From assembly GCA_037190145.1 (NCBI GenBank), contig JBBCJU010000006.1:310001-374000 (forward strand): a DNA stretch of 64,000 nucleotides, read 5' to 3'. The stretch comes from 55-13 sp037190145. GTDB lineage: Bacteria; Armatimonadota; Fimbriimonadia; Fimbriimonadales; Fimbriimonadaceae. Under the pieces are notes generated by a model. It worked only from the letters and a program-made list of their open reading frames with translations, was not told the DNA's origin and made no database searches. The stretch's first letter is position 1; each line of letters starts with the position of its first letter. Positions 9,133-17,702 of the stretch are shown in pieces. The translations under genes were made by a program, and so were the position numbers.

Positions 9133-9202
9133 TACCGAGCAGGGAAGGAAAGGGAACTTTCCTAAATCCTTTTCCTTCCTTGCGTCTTCCCCTGCCGGTA
9201 TT
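9127..9202 (+). terminator. Imperfect hairpin downstream of the outer-membrane protein
   Basis: Complementary blocks TACCG/CGGTA, GCAGGG/CCCTGC and GGAAGGAAAGG/CCTTTTCCTTCC can fold the whole intergenic region into one long imperfect stem. There is no U-tract. It overlaps the -10-like TATTCT (9199-9204) of the next gene, so it may also influence that promoter. Confidence 0.4.
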
Positions 9203-9213
9203 CTATCTCTCTA

Positions 9214-10116
9214 ATGGAAATCGTCTCCTATGGCGGATGGAATCGCTGTGCTCGAATCGTAGCTGGTAACAGCGAACTGATCGTAACTCTTGAGGTTGGA
9301 CCTCGCATTATCCGTTACGGACTTATTGATGGCCCTAACGAGTTGGTTGAGTACGCCAAGGATATGGGCTCGACCGGAGGGGACGAATATAAGAGCTACG
9401 GTGGGCACAGGCTGTGGATCGCTCCTGAAGAGGATCCTAAGACCATGCATCCCGACAACAACCCGGTGGAGTATTTGGAAGAAGATGGATGGCATATCTT
9501 CACCGCTCCCACGGAGAAGTGGTTTGTTCAGAAAGAGATTCGGATCAAGGCGGAGGGAGATGCGATTCGCCTAGAGCACCGTATCTATAATCGCGGTGTC
9601 TATGATGTCGAACTGGCACCATGGGCCCTAACGGTGATGGCGCTTGGCGGAGTGTGCTTGTTCCCACAAGCCGAGTTTATGCCGCATAACGAAAAGGTGT
9701 TACCGGCTCGCCCAATTGCGCTATGGCACTATACAGATATGTCTGATTCGCGTTGGACATGGGGCAAGCGTATTATCCGGTTGGCTCAGAACGTTGATAA
9801 GGGACCTCAAAAGATCGGGGCTTTCATTGATCAAGGTTGGGCAGCATATGCCAACCATGGCAATATCTTCTTTAAGCGATTTGCTGCAGAATCCGACTAC
9901 ATCTATCCAGACTATGGATGTAACTTCGAGACCTTCACTCGCCAAGATATGCTGGAGGTTGAGACGCTTGGTCCTTTGGAGACTATTCCTCCGAATGACT
10001 TTGCGAGTCACTTTGAAACTTGGTATCTGATCGCATCTCAAGAGGTGCCTGATGATGATCATGCCTGCGGCGAACTGTTTGATAAGCTGGCAAACGACCT
10101 CCCGTTGTTAGATTAG
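9214..10116 (+). CDS. Uncharacterised mutarotase-like (DUF4380-like) protein
   Basis: 300 residues, no signal peptide, so cytoplasmic. The run of beta strands beginning LIVTLEVGPRIIRYGLID, then YGGHRLWIAPE and RLEHRIYNRG, resembles the galactose-mutarotase-like/DUF4380 beta-sandwich fold used for sugar binding. H and E residues in YGGHRLWIAPEE could serve a mutarotase-type active site, but this is inference. TATTCT lies 9 bases before the ATG and no SD is present. Stands between the large outer-membrane protein and an unknown gene on the same strand. Confidence 0.6.
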   Translation: MEIVSYGGWNRCARIVAGNSELIVTLEVGPRIIRYGLIDGPNELVEYAKDMGSTGGDEYKSYGGHRLWIAPEEDPKTMHPDNNPVEYLEEDGWHIFTAPTEKWFVQKEIRIKAEGDAIRLEHRIYNRGVYDVELAPWALTVMALGGVCLFPQAEFMPHNEKVLPARPIALWHYTDMSDSRWTWGKRIIRLAQNVDKGPQKIGAFIDQGWAAYANHGNIFFKRFAAESDYIYPDYGCNFETFTRQDMLEVETLGPLETIPPNDFASHFETWYLIASQEVPDDDHACGELFDKLANDLPLLD

Positions 10117-10133
10117 CCAAGTCATCCTGACAG

Positions 10134-10178
10134 GTTATCGAAAACCCCGCAACAGACTGGTGGTGGGGTGCCGATAAC
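10134..10178 (+). terminator. Hairpin between two plus-strand genes
   Basis: GTTATCG (10134-10140) pairs with CGATAAC (10172-10178), and an inner ACCCC pairs with GGGGT. No U-run follows. The right arm overlaps the TAACTT hexamer (10175-10180) of the next gene, so termination and the next promoter share bases. Confidence 0.45.
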
Positions 10179-10189
10179 TTGCCTTAGGC

Positions 10190-10987
10190 ATGAGGGTAGA
10201 TATTTTGCAGGCGTTGGCGATCGCCTATCGAGGAAACCAGTTTCTGAGTGGCGAAGGAACGATGAAGGCTCCAGAGCTGATGGAGCCCTCAGCACCGTTT
10301 CGGAACGTCCAAGAGTTGACGTTTTGGCGTGAGAGCGGCTTACCCATCATAAACGGTTGCTTATCGACGGGCACGAAATCATACTTTCTCAGACTTCAGA
10401 AGGAGGATGTCGACATCTTCCGTCTCGCTTTGGATCTCTGCCGCCGCGGTGAAGTTTGTGTGCAACCCAGCGGTTGGGGGATCGTGGCGACAAGCGATCA
10501 AGGGACCGAGCTGTGGCAGCCCACTTGGACCGGAGTATTGGTGCGCTATGACCACCCTAGTGCCTATCGCGTGGCCTATCGTTCGGCAAAGCATTCGCCT
10601 TGGGCAGTGCGAAGGCCAGAAGATGTTGGGCAAGCAACATTGCGACTCCGGAGACAGATTCAGGAGACACTTCAAATCTGTATTCAACTTCAGCTTGCGC
10701 CTGTTTTTGATCAGATTCGAAGCGCCTGGAGTATGGATGGAGCGGGAAATCAATTGGCGGTGGACATCTTAGGCCTTGAACCTGATGAAAAGGTTCGCCA
10801 TCTCACTCAGCTGGCGATAGAGTGCATGTTGTTATTGGAAGGTAAGGCATGGGGACAAGCGTTGGAGTCCCAAGAGAATGATCAGTTAAGCTGTGCCACA
10901 GATCGGTTGTGGAGTGCAACCATGAGGGCTTTTGAGACCATAGCTGCTTGTGCCCAAGCAACTCGCGAAACCTATTTATCAGCCTAG
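10190..10987 (+). CDS. Hypothetical protein (265 aa)
   Basis: Not recognised. A soluble protein with no signal peptide or membrane segment. The N-terminal half has mixed alpha/beta character around a Trp-rich stretch (SGWGIVATSDQGTELWQPTW). The C-terminal half is strongly helical, with many Gln, Leu and Arg residues (LRLRRQIQETLQICIQLQL). TAACTT lies 9 bases before the ATG. It converges on the pseudopilin-like gene with only 10 bases between stops. No function can be proposed. Confidence 0.6.
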   Translation: MRVDILQALAIAYRGNQFLSGEGTMKAPELMEPSAPFRNVQELTFWRESGLPIINGCLSTGTKSYFLRLQKEDVDIFRLALDLCRRGEVCVQPSGWGIVATSDQGTELWQPTWTGVLVRYDHPSAYRVAYRSAKHSPWAVRRPEDVGQATLRLRRQIQETLQICIQLQLAPVFDQIRSAWSMDGAGNQLAVDILGLEPDEKVRHLTQLAIECMLLLEGKAWGQALESQENDQLSCATDRLWSATMRAFETIAACAQATRETYLSA

Positions 10988-10997
10988 AGGGTGATTG

Positions 10998-11819
10998 CTA
11001 CTGCGGAATCGTCCAACGGCCTTGGATTTTGCGCTGTCGACTATCCCAATCGACTAAACCTGCATCGGGCGGCAGTGTATAAGAGGAACCACTAACCGTG
11101 ATGTAGTGATTTCCACCTGGATGCCGAGAAGCTCCTTTCTTAGCAAAGACTCCACCCTTACTCTTTGGATAGGCCAGGCGTGTGACAGATGTCACTGTCT
11201 TTCCGGCCTCGGGAATGGTATTACCCGTATCCCAAGTGATGGCGAAGCCATCTTTCACTGGGTTGCCTTCAGCATCTTTATAGGGGAATGGGTTGAATGA
11301 ATCTTGCTTGCCGAGGCTAAAGGTCTCTGCGATCAGCACTGCCGATTCGGGATTGGGCACAGAACTGATCGGCATACCACTCATGGGTAAATACATTCCA
11401 TAAGAGACGTGAATCAGCTTGCCCGTTTCTGGGTCGTGATCCAAAAAGCATTCGTCATCCGTAGCTTTAGGACACCGCATGCTAGCGGAGGCCTTCATAT
11501 AGGGCCGAATCAGGTAGGCCCACGTGTATAACCCACCATCATTTTCTACGTAAGGGGTTATGCCATCTGCAGTTACAAAGACGGGAGGCAGGCGATCGTT
11601 GTTTTCAGCGGCGTAAAGGCTAATGGCTTTCGAGATCGCTTGGATGTTTTGCTTACAGACGTAAGAATTTCGATTCTCCATCAGCACAAAATAAACGGGA
11701 CTTAAAAGAAGTCCGAGAACTACCAATGAGATAGCCACCACCTTTACGTCTCTTCTGGATACGTAACTGCTTTTGGGCTGTTCGTCTGTCCTTTCTAAAT
11801 CTTGTGGGGCCTGACTCAC
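10998..11819 (-). CDS. Membrane-anchored pseudopilin-like (DUF1559-type) protein
   Basis: 273 residues from a GTG at 11819. Residues about 25-48 form one transmembrane helix; the following KQNIQAISKAISLYAAEN helix and YLIRPYMKASASMRCPKA segment are typical of DUF1559/H-X9-DG-type pseudopilin-like proteins. A late Ser/Gly-rich part includes SRHPGGNHYITVSG. There is no prepilin peptidase site; the N-terminus is a cytoplasmic tail of about 25 residues. TAATCA or a weak AGG precedes the start. Downstream of the GAF kinase on the same strand but separated from it by a hairpin. It may be exposed in the periplasm. Confidence 0.65.
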   Translation of the reverse strand: MSQAPQDLERTDEQPKSSYVSRRDVKVVAISLVVLGLLLSPVYFVLMENRNSYVCKQNIQAISKAISLYAAENNDRLPPVFVTADGITPYVENDGGLYTWAYLIRPYMKASASMRCPKATDDECFLDHDPETGKLIHVSYGMYLPMSGMPISSVPNPESAVLIAETFSLGKQDSFNPFPYKDAEGNPVKDGFAITWDTGNTIPEAGKTVTSVTRLAYPKSKGGVFAKKGASRHPGGNHYITVSGSSYTLPPDAGLVDWDSRQRKIQGRWTIPQ

Positions 11820-11836
11820 TTGATTACCTGTCCAAC

Positions 11837-11860
11837 CTCAACCAAGCAAGCTTGGTTGAG
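11837..11860 (-). terminator. Perfect 10-bp hairpin after GAF kinase gene
   Basis: CTCAACCAAG (11837-11846) and CTTGGTTGAG (11851-11860) with a 4-base loop lie 11 bases past the kinase stop on the minus strand. No U-tract follows, only GTTGGACAGG, which leads into the next gene's start. Confidence 0.6.
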
Positions 11861-11870
11861 AGTTCCCATC

Positions 11871-13175
11871 TTATTCAGCCAAGGGCTCCGGAATGTGAGG
11901 AAAGACAACTCGGAAAGTGGAACCAACTCCGATTTCACTGTCGATTTCCACTTTGGCATCATGAGTTGCGGCTAGCTCAAGCACAATCTTGGTTCCCCAG
12001 CCAGATCCGCCTCCCTTATCCCATTGGCTCCTTGCGGTGCCTTTAAGGATACGCTCTGCGGTCTGAGGAGGCATACCTGGGCCCGTGTCCTTGACTTCGA
12101 CAACGTGCTTGTCTTGGTCAAAGAAGTACCGAACGGTCACTTCGCCGAGGATGACATCTTCGTCTTCAAGACCCTCAACTTGTGCTCTCCAGTCGTCTGG
12201 AATGGTTTCCTTAACTGCCTTGATGGCGTTGCCTACCAGGTTCTGAACTATTCGGAAAAGGTAAAGCTCATCGTGCCATAGTGCTGGAGCTTCATCTTGG
12301 ATTTCATATCGAAGGGCCACGTGGTTCTTGCGACCATCGCTTTCTAGATATGCAGCGCTGGTCTGGATAGTCTCCGCAAGTGGCGCAATTAATTTGTTTG
12401 GACGTAAAGATCGCCCAGCAGATAGGTCGCTTATGAGCCGAGAGTAACCGACAATGCGGTCTACCGACTTCTGAATGTCACCGAACATTCCGTCGAGGGT
12501 CTCGACATACATGGGTACGGATTCATCAACCTCTGAGTCTTTCAGATGATCCTTTAAACCGCCTAGCGCCAATTCTGAGAAACTCAGGTTTGCATAGAGG
12601 CTAGCTGCGAGGTTGCCAATATCATGGCTAACCTTGCCCATTCCGAGGAGACTAGAGGATCGGGCTTCTTCTTCCAGGAGTCGAGAGTTAACATAAGCCA
12701 TTGCAGAGACGGCAGCAACCGTTTCCAAAACGGCGGCATCATTGTCATTAAACGAGCCTTCCGTTTTATTCAATAGCTGCACAACACCAATTGGAGTTTC
12801 ATCCTCCATTTGAAGTGGTACTGCAATCATGTTCTTCAATACAACGCCGGTTGCCTGCTCAAAATCGCTCAGTTCTGGCTTGGGAGGAAACTCGCGAATA
12901 ACTGTTTTGGCCAGTTGGAATGCCTGACCAGCTACACCGTAGTCATCAGGGATATCTTTTGTCGGCAGTTTATCGGCAACGTCCTCAGGCACAACGTGCT
13001 GAAACCTTAACCTTTGGGTTGCAGGTTCATGTACGTATATCGTGCCTCCAGAAGCGCCGACGGCTTCCACGCACAGTTGCAGCACTTCCTTGAGCAACAA
13101 GTCAAACTGTCCGGTGCTGGCGAGCTTCTTCGTAGCAAGCTGAACGGCCTGAATGAGCCGCGCATTGGTATCCAT
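11871..13175 (-). CDS. Cytoplasmic GAF-domain sensor histidine kinase
   Basis: 434 residues, no transmembrane segment, so a soluble sensor. Residues about 15-170 form a GAF domain (GASGGTIYVHEPATQRLRF, MIAVPLQMEDETPIGVVQLL). Residues about 178-260 are the dimerisation domain, with phospho-acceptor candidate His184 in KVSHDIGNLAASL. The ATPase domain shows N box VQNLVGNAIKAV, G1 box VKDTGPGMP and G2 box GGGSGWGTKIV. No response regulator is adjacent, so its partner is elsewhere. It follows rarA by 12 bases; TAAACT (13190-13185), whose TAA is the rarA stop codon, sits 9 bases before its ATG and may provide its own promoter. Confidence 0.88.
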   Translation of the reverse strand: MDTNARLIQAVQLATKKLASTGQFDLLLKEVLQLCVEAVGASGGTIYVHEPATQRLRFQHVVPEDVADKLPTKDIPDDYGVAGQAFQLAKTVIREFPPKPELSDFEQATGVVLKNMIAVPLQMEDETPIGVVQLLNKTEGSFNDNDAAVLETVAAVSAMAYVNSRLLEEEARSSSLLGMGKVSHDIGNLAASLYANLSFSELALGGLKDHLKDSEVDESVPMYVETLDGMFGDIQKSVDRIVGYSRLISDLSAGRSLRPNKLIAPLAETIQTSAAYLESDGRKNHVALRYEIQDEAPALWHDELYLFRIVQNLVGNAIKAVKETIPDDWRAQVEGLEDEDVILGEVTVRYFFDQDKHVVEVKDTGPGMPPQTAERILKGTARSQWDKGGGSGWGTKIVLELAATHDAKVEIDSEIGVGSTFRVVFPHIPEPLAE

Positions 13176-13187
13176 TCGGCGGCTAGT

Positions 13188-14510
13188 TTACTTGACTTCG
13201 GGTCCCTTCGAGGAGCGTTCCGCAAGAATCTCTCGCCATCTTGCCAGGCGTTTTCCAATATCTACTTCATAACCCCGTTTGGTTGGGCGGTAATAGGTGC
13301 GTTCGCCAAGCGATTCAGGCAGGTTGTGTTGCTCCACCACAGCATCCTCGTAGTCATGAGCGTAACGATAGCCCTGCCCATATCCTTGTGATTTCATGAG
13401 TTTTGTGGGTGCGTTTCTTAGGTGTAGCGGAACTGGATCGTTGCGAGTGTTGCGTACATCTTGCATCGCCTCCCCATAGCCTTTATAAACCGCATTACTC
13501 TTAGGAGATGTGGCCATATAGACGACAGCTTGAGCGAGAGCCAAAGCACCTTCCGGCATTCCAATAAAATGCAATGCCTGCTGGGCTGAAACAGCTTGGG
13601 GAAGAGCTTGGGGATCTGCCAGACCGATATCTTCTACCGCCATCCTTACGATGCGTCTAGCCAAGTACATGGGATCTTCACCCCCCTCCAACATCCTGGC
13701 CAACCAGTACAGACTGGCATTGGGATCGCTACCTCGAACCGACTTATGGAGCGCAGAAATAAGGTCATAGTGCATTTCACCGCCCTTGTCATAAAGGGTG
13801 GCGCGTCTCTGGATGGCTGATTCCACATCTCCTAAGGTGACGTGTTTGTCTATGCTTGCGGCAACGCTTAACTCAAGCATGTTTAGGGCAGATCGAGCAT
13901 CACCATTCGAGAGGTTGACCCAGGCTTCCTGCGCATCGCTATCAATCCTTGTATCAGCATATTCTGTATCTATGGCCCTCCTCAGTACCTCTCTTATCTC
14001 ATCATCAGTGAGTGGATTAAGGACAAAAACGCGAGAGCGGGAGAGAAGTGCTGAATTGACTTCAAATGATGGATTTTCAGTGGTTGCTCCTATTAGCGTA
14101 ATAGTGCCGTCTTCTACTACCGGCAGGATGGCATCCTGCTGTGACTTATTGAAACGATGAATTTCGTCAATGAATAGGATCGTCTTAAAGCCTGAATTGC
14201 GTCTGAGCTTGGCTTCTTCTACCACCCTTCGAATATCTGCGACTCCTGCCGAGACGGCGCTCAAACGGGCAAAGTGAGATTTGGTGACTCCGGCAATGAC
14301 TTCTGCAAGCGTGGTTTTGCCAACTCCTGGAGGACCCCAGAGAATAATGGATCGTAGTTGATCTGATTCAGCAGCTCGTCGGAAAGCTGCATTGGGGTCA
14401 GTCAAGTGTATCTGCCCGATGACGTCATCAAAGGTTAACGGACGTAGCCGAGCCGCTAGAGGTGCTTGGTTATCCTTATTGCGGATATCACTAAATAGGG
14501 AAGACTCCAT
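13188..14510 (-). CDS. rarA: Replication-associated recombination protein RarA (MgsA)
   Basis: 440 residues, the usual length. AAA+ clamp-loader-like ATPase acting at stalled replication forks. LRPLTFDDVIGQIHL opens the protein; Walker A is GPPGVGKTT, Walker B is ILFIDEIHRF, sensor 1 lies in LIGATTENPSFEVNSALLSR. The C-terminal MgsA tetramerisation domain includes SDPNASLYWLARMLEGGEDP and LRNAPTKLMKSQGYG. ATG at 14510 gives the normal N-terminus; GGAG is very close to it and TTAGTT lies 5 bases upstream. The GAF kinase gene follows 12 bases downstream. Confidence 0.95.
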   Translation of the reverse strand: MESSLFSDIRNKDNQAPLAARLRPLTFDDVIGQIHLTDPNAAFRRAAESDQLRSIILWGPPGVGKTTLAEVIAGVTKSHFARLSAVSAGVADIRRVVEEAKLRRNSGFKTILFIDEIHRFNKSQQDAILPVVEDGTITLIGATTENPSFEVNSALLSRSRVFVLNPLTDDEIREVLRRAIDTEYADTRIDSDAQEAWVNLSNGDARSALNMLELSVAASIDKHVTLGDVESAIQRRATLYDKGGEMHYDLISALHKSVRGSDPNASLYWLARMLEGGEDPMYLARRIVRMAVEDIGLADPQALPQAVSAQQALHFIGMPEGALALAQAVVYMATSPKSNAVYKGYGEAMQDVRNTRNDPVPLHLRNAPTKLMKSQGYGQGYRYAHDYEDAVVEQHNLPESLGERTYYRPTKRGYEVDIGKRLARWREILAERSSKGPEVK

Positions 14511-14656
14511 ACTCCAACTAAGCGCCTTTCATTACCAATTCAGTTTGATATACACACTTGCTCATGTAGCTTCATATGTTATCCGAATGAACGCACCGGA
14601 ATGGAGTCTAAATCGTTCCGTCCTTTAGTTGTAGAAATCTCAGGAGGTGTCCATGG

Positions 14657-14977
14657 GTGGACTTGACCGAGAAGCAGTGGGAGTTAGTTGAGCCTATTTT
14701 AGTGTTGCCGCAAGGTCGCGGTCGTCCTTTTCGTCCAGCTCGCGATGTAGTGAACGGGATCATGTGGGTTTTGCGTACGGGTGCTCCTTGGGCGGATTTG
14801 CCAGATCGTTACCCTCCTTACCAAACGTGCCACCGCCGGTTCTAGTCTTGGTGTAGAGATGGAAGTTTCCAGGTTGCACTACGGGTTTTGGCCCAAGACC
14901 TTGAAGAGCGCGGAGGGATCGACATGAGCGAATGCTATATGGACGGTACGTTTCCTCCAGCAAAAAAGGTGCGATGA
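14657..14977 (+). pseudogene. IS5-family transposase remnant
   Basis: From GTG 14657 the frame reads DLTEKQWELVEPIL, GRPFRPARDVVNGIMWVLRT and GAPWADLPDRY, the N-terminal domain (DUF4096) of IS5-group transposases. A TAG at 14843-14845 interrupts it exactly where the family has Gln (RRFQ.W), so one C-to-T change made the stop. The same frame then continues SWCRDGSFQVAL, GGIDMSECYMDGTF and ends at TGA 14975. The DDE catalytic part beyond the first Asp (MDGTF) is missing. A strong AGGAGG precedes the start. I see no terminal inverted repeats, so the element is a decayed fragment. Confidence 0.85.
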
Positions 14978-14979
14978 AC

Positions 14980-15004
14980 TTTCCCCTTCTACAGGAAGGG
15001 GAAA
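14980..15004. terminator. Perfect 10-bp hairpin between IS remnant and oxidase
   Basis: TTTCCCCTTC (14980-14989) and GAAGGGGAAA (14995-15004) flank a 5-base loop. On the plus strand CTTCCTTTTT follows; on the minus strand no U-run follows. It lies 8 bases past the stop of the minus-strand oxidase and probably terminates it. Confidence 0.6.
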
Positions 15005-15012
15005 CTTCCTTT

Positions 15013-16413
15013 TTAAGCTAACCCAACTCCTGCGTGGCTAAATAGATTTTCAGGATCAGTGACAGCCTTTACTTTCTTTAGGCGATTTAGGTCGGTATCG
15101 GAGAAGTGACTTTCTATACAAGACGACGTCACATCACCATCTCCAAGCCAATTGAGGGGACCCCGACAGAGAGTATTGGCTTCAAGTGCTTGGAAAGTTC
15201 GGGATGATTGATCGTTCATCTTATGAAGCATCTCAGCATTCGTGGGTATGCCAATGAAGTAGAGAATGTATCTGCCTTCCCGTTTTGCCTTCATGCAGGT
15301 CTTGTTGTCCTCAACTCTAGAGATAGCTCCTCCATAATGCCGGATGCGGAATAACAAGTTTGGTGACTCTTGCAGGGGACCGACAGCGGTGAGTATTTTG
15401 TCAATATCGCCCATCTCGATGTTCTTCAACAAAACTCCCTTGCAGATGGATGGCATAGGATCGACTGGATCGTTAAAAACTGCTTGAGTCTCGCTGTAAC
15501 GCATGGGACGGAAACTATCAAACTCGGCACCCTCAAGGCTCCTAATGGGTGCTAGAAGCGCTTCTGCATCAGCTAGCCCTCCGATTGCCGTTGCGCTAAA
15601 GATCAGCATCGAACGGCCGTGTAAAAACTCGGGCACAAAGGGAGCCGGCGGAAAAGTCATCATGGTAAACGCACTTGTCACATCATCTGAAACTTGCCTC
15701 GTAAACTCTAGAAAAGCGGGATAAATCTCTTCCGCCAGTGAGGCATCAAACATGACCGATCCTCCCAGGATTTTAGGTTGTTCATGAAGTTGAATCTCCA
15801 TTTCTGTGATGACCCCAAAAGCACCTCCGCCCCCCAATACGGCCCAATACAAATCTGGGTTTGTTTCTTCAGAGACAGCAAATGCTTCTCCGTAGGCGTT
15901 GATTAAACGGAAGGAAATTACTTGGTCAACGCCTAGCCCATACTTGCGAGATAGGATTCCGTAACCTCCACCAAGCGTGTAGCCAACAACCCCCACGTGA
16001 GGGGCAGAACCAGATATGGGAAGTAAGTTATGGATTTCCGCCTCTGTAATGACATGGTGCCATTGAGTTCCACCACCGACCTTTGCTGTCTTCGCGCGGG
16101 TATCGATCGAAACTTGGTTCAGACTACTGATGTTTAACAGTAATCCGTTAAGGCACGTCTTAAACTGTCCATGTCCAGTAGCCTGGACGGCGATGGGAAG
16201 TTTATGTGTGGTCGCAAATCTGACTGTTGTCTGGACGTCGCCTTCAGATTTGGCAGAGACGACAATCGCCGGTTGATGCTGTACAACAAGGTTCCATCCA
16301 AACTTTGCTGATTCAAAACCTTCATCGCCTGGTAAGAAGGCATAGCCCTCTAGTTCAGCGCGAAGATGGTGAATTGAGCTATCTAGCGAAGGAGACTCGA
16401 GAATCTGATCCAT
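15013..16413 (-). CDS. FAD-linked oxidase, berberine-bridge/6-HDNO type
   Basis: 466 residues. The N-terminal PCMH FAD-binding domain (about 40-215) includes HQPAIVVSAKSEGDVQ and VQATGHGQ, where His81 is placed to carry covalent FAD. The second flavin-linkage position, a Cys in bicovalent berberine-type enzymes, is replaced: the motif reads GVVGYTLGGGYG, as in mono-covalent oxidases of the 6-hydroxynicotine oxidase type. The C-terminus carries a BBE-like segment (PLNWLGDGDV) although it ends differently from the family (DLNRLKKVKAVTDPENLFSH). No signal peptide. AGGAGG lies 10 bases before the ATG. Substrate unknown. Confidence 0.85.
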   Translation of the reverse strand: MDQILESPSLDSSIHHLRAELEGYAFLPGDEGFESAKFGWNLVVQHQPAIVVSAKSEGDVQTTVRFATTHKLPIAVQATGHGQFKTCLNGLLLNISSLNQVSIDTRAKTAKVGGGTQWHHVITEAEIHNLLPISGSAPHVGVVGYTLGGGYGILSRKYGLGVDQVISFRLINAYGEAFAVSEETNPDLYWAVLGGGGAFGVITEMEIQLHEQPKILGGSVMFDASLAEEIYPAFLEFTRQVSDDVTSAFTMMTFPPAPFVPEFLHGRSMLIFSATAIGGLADAEALLAPIRSLEGAEFDSFRPMRYSETQAVFNDPVDPMPSICKGVLLKNIEMGDIDKILTAVGPLQESPNLLFRIRHYGGAISRVEDNKTCMKAKREGRYILYFIGIPTNAEMLHKMNDQSSRTFQALEANTLCRGPLNWLGDGDVTSSCIESHFSDTDLNRLKKVKAVTDPENLFSHAGVGLA

Positions 16414-16833
16414 GATTGCGTCCTCCTACTGATTGATAGTGGCGCATCATTTTTGCATAGGACCTTTGGAAAATGAAGGATACGATGGGATACGGGCGTT
16501 GGTGTATCGTCTCTCTATTCCTCCAACTTTGCGGAGGCTATTCTTCCCCTAGTTTTACTAGAGGTATTCATCTTTGGTAATGCGGCCGCTTCGCAAGCGG
16601 CTTGTGTGCAATCTAAGCCAGATGCTTTTAGCAAAAGTGCTTTGGCATTTTGCTTTTTCTCAATAGTTTGAGGTGTCGCTGACTAAAGTTGGCAAGGGCT
16701 ATCTTGTCGAGAGGCTCAGCATCAGCCGATATGCGGTAGTCGACTCTCTAGGTGTTTGGCATCTTCTTCGACACTAGGCAACTGATGTGCAGGCTCCCTA
16801 AGATTTTCAAGGAGCCTTGGTATTGAAAGTATC
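16414..16833. other. Intergenic region of 420 bases
   Basis: No convincing gene. It holds a 7-bp hairpin GCCGCTT-CGC-AAGCGGC at 16585-16601 and, near the PEP-CTERM gene end, a possible terminator. A 34-codon open frame from GTG 16673 to TAG 16777 has no start signals I trust. The upstream region of the minus-strand oxidase (16414-16500) must contain its promoter, which I could not pinpoint. Confidence 0.5.
16791..16817 (-). terminator. Short hairpin after PEP-CTERM gene
   Basis: AGGCTCC (16791-16797) pairs with GGAGCCT (16811-16817) around a 13-base loop, 17 bases past the stop on the minus strand. No U-tract. Probable terminator. Confidence 0.45.
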
Positions 16834-17514
16834 TTAGGCGCTGACTTTGCGTCGTCGGCGTAGCATGGCAATGGCACCTAAGCCAAGAGCTGCCAGTGAG
16901 GCGGGCTCTGGAACAGGGGCGTACTCGATCTCACCGGCCCACACTCTTTGGCCAGAACCGATTGTAAAGCCATTGAAAGGGTTTGAAGAAGAACCAAAAC
17001 CTTTGGCAAGACCAGCTGACACGGTGAGATAGTCATCGTTATGTATGTTTTGAGGGGCAGCGGTTGAGGATCCGGTTCCATTGCGATAACCGATACCCGT
17101 CGCTCCTCCGTCGAGGGCGAAAATGGCAAAACCGTAGGTTTGCCCTTGGGTCAACGTTAACTGATTTCCTAGAGAAACGAGAGACTTGACACCATCGCCG
17201 GCAACATTGACTGTTTGGGTTCCGTAAAGAGTCCAGTCGCTTTGGTTTGCCGTGCCTGTGAAGCCAAGATAGCTACCAGTCTTGTAGTAGATTGCGATTC
17301 CTTCCGTTGTATCCGTTGGATCCAGGGAGTTTGCATCAAGATCAAGATGGAAATTGCCGGATAGGGCCACATCGCTGGAACCAGATACGGTGACGTCAAA
17401 GATAACTCCTCCGTAGTGGACGCTGCCGCCGTTATCTCCCCAATTGCTAATCCAATCTGCGTTCGCAGATGCAAAGGCTGCACAAAGTGCCGATACTACA
17501 AGTAATCTATTCAT
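16834..17514 (-). CDS. PEP-CTERM sorting domain protein
   Basis: 226 residues. Signal peptide about 1-19 (ending ANA). The body is a beta-rich, Gly/Ser/Thr-rich secreted domain without cysteines. The C-terminus is a textbook PEP-CTERM signal: VPEPASLAALGLGAIAML followed by RRRRK, recognised by an exosortase that must be encoded elsewhere. Such proteins are exported and usually tied to exopolysaccharide. Upstream lies a structured leader of about 105 bases. AAGGAAAG is about 11 bases before the ATG, so the ribosome site is weak. Confidence 0.9.
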   Translation of the reverse strand: MNRLLVVSALCAAFASANADWISNWGDNGGSVHYGGVIFDVTVSGSSDVALSGNFHLDLDANSLDPTDTTEGIAIYYKTGSYLGFTGTANQSDWTLYGTQTVNVAGDGVKSLVSLGNQLTLTQGQTYGFAIFALDGGATGIGYRNGTGSSTAAPQNIHNDDYLTVSAGLAKGFGSSSNPFNGFTIGSGQRVWAGEIEYAPVPEPASLAALGLGAIAMLRRRRKVSA

Positions 17515-17517
17515 GGC

Positions 17518-17620
17518 TCATGTCTTTCCTTAGGAAGGACCCCGGTTTGCTTCCAGGCTACGAGGGGACCTTCGCTGTTAACTCAGCGGAAGCATGAGCT
17601 TTCTGCTCAAGCCTCAACTT
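17518..17620 (-). promoter_or_regulatory. Structured 5' leader of PEP-CTERM gene
   Basis: A possible -10 TAACTT (17633-17628, minus strand) would start transcription near 17620. The leader can form three hairpins in order: TGAGC-AGAAA-GCTCA, CGCTG-AGTTAA-CAGCG, and GAAGGTCCCC with GGGGTCCTTC (one mismatch). c-di-GMP (GEMM) riboswitches precede some PEP-CTERM genes, but I do not find their conserved sequence here, so this is an unassigned structured element. Confidence 0.4.
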
Positions 17621-17702
17621 AAGCTGAAAGTTATCTGATCGTGGGAACAATCTAGTTGACAGATTTGTTGAGCGCGTACGATACTTGACTGAGTTGTATA
17701 GA

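Noticed and set aside
16673..16777. 34-codon open frame from GTG in the 420-base gap
   Set aside because: TAGTTT three bases upstream is too close, no SD, no recognisable composition.
17518..17620. c-di-GMP (GEMM) riboswitch before the PEP-CTERM gene
   Set aside because: Hairpins are present but the conserved GEMM bases are not.
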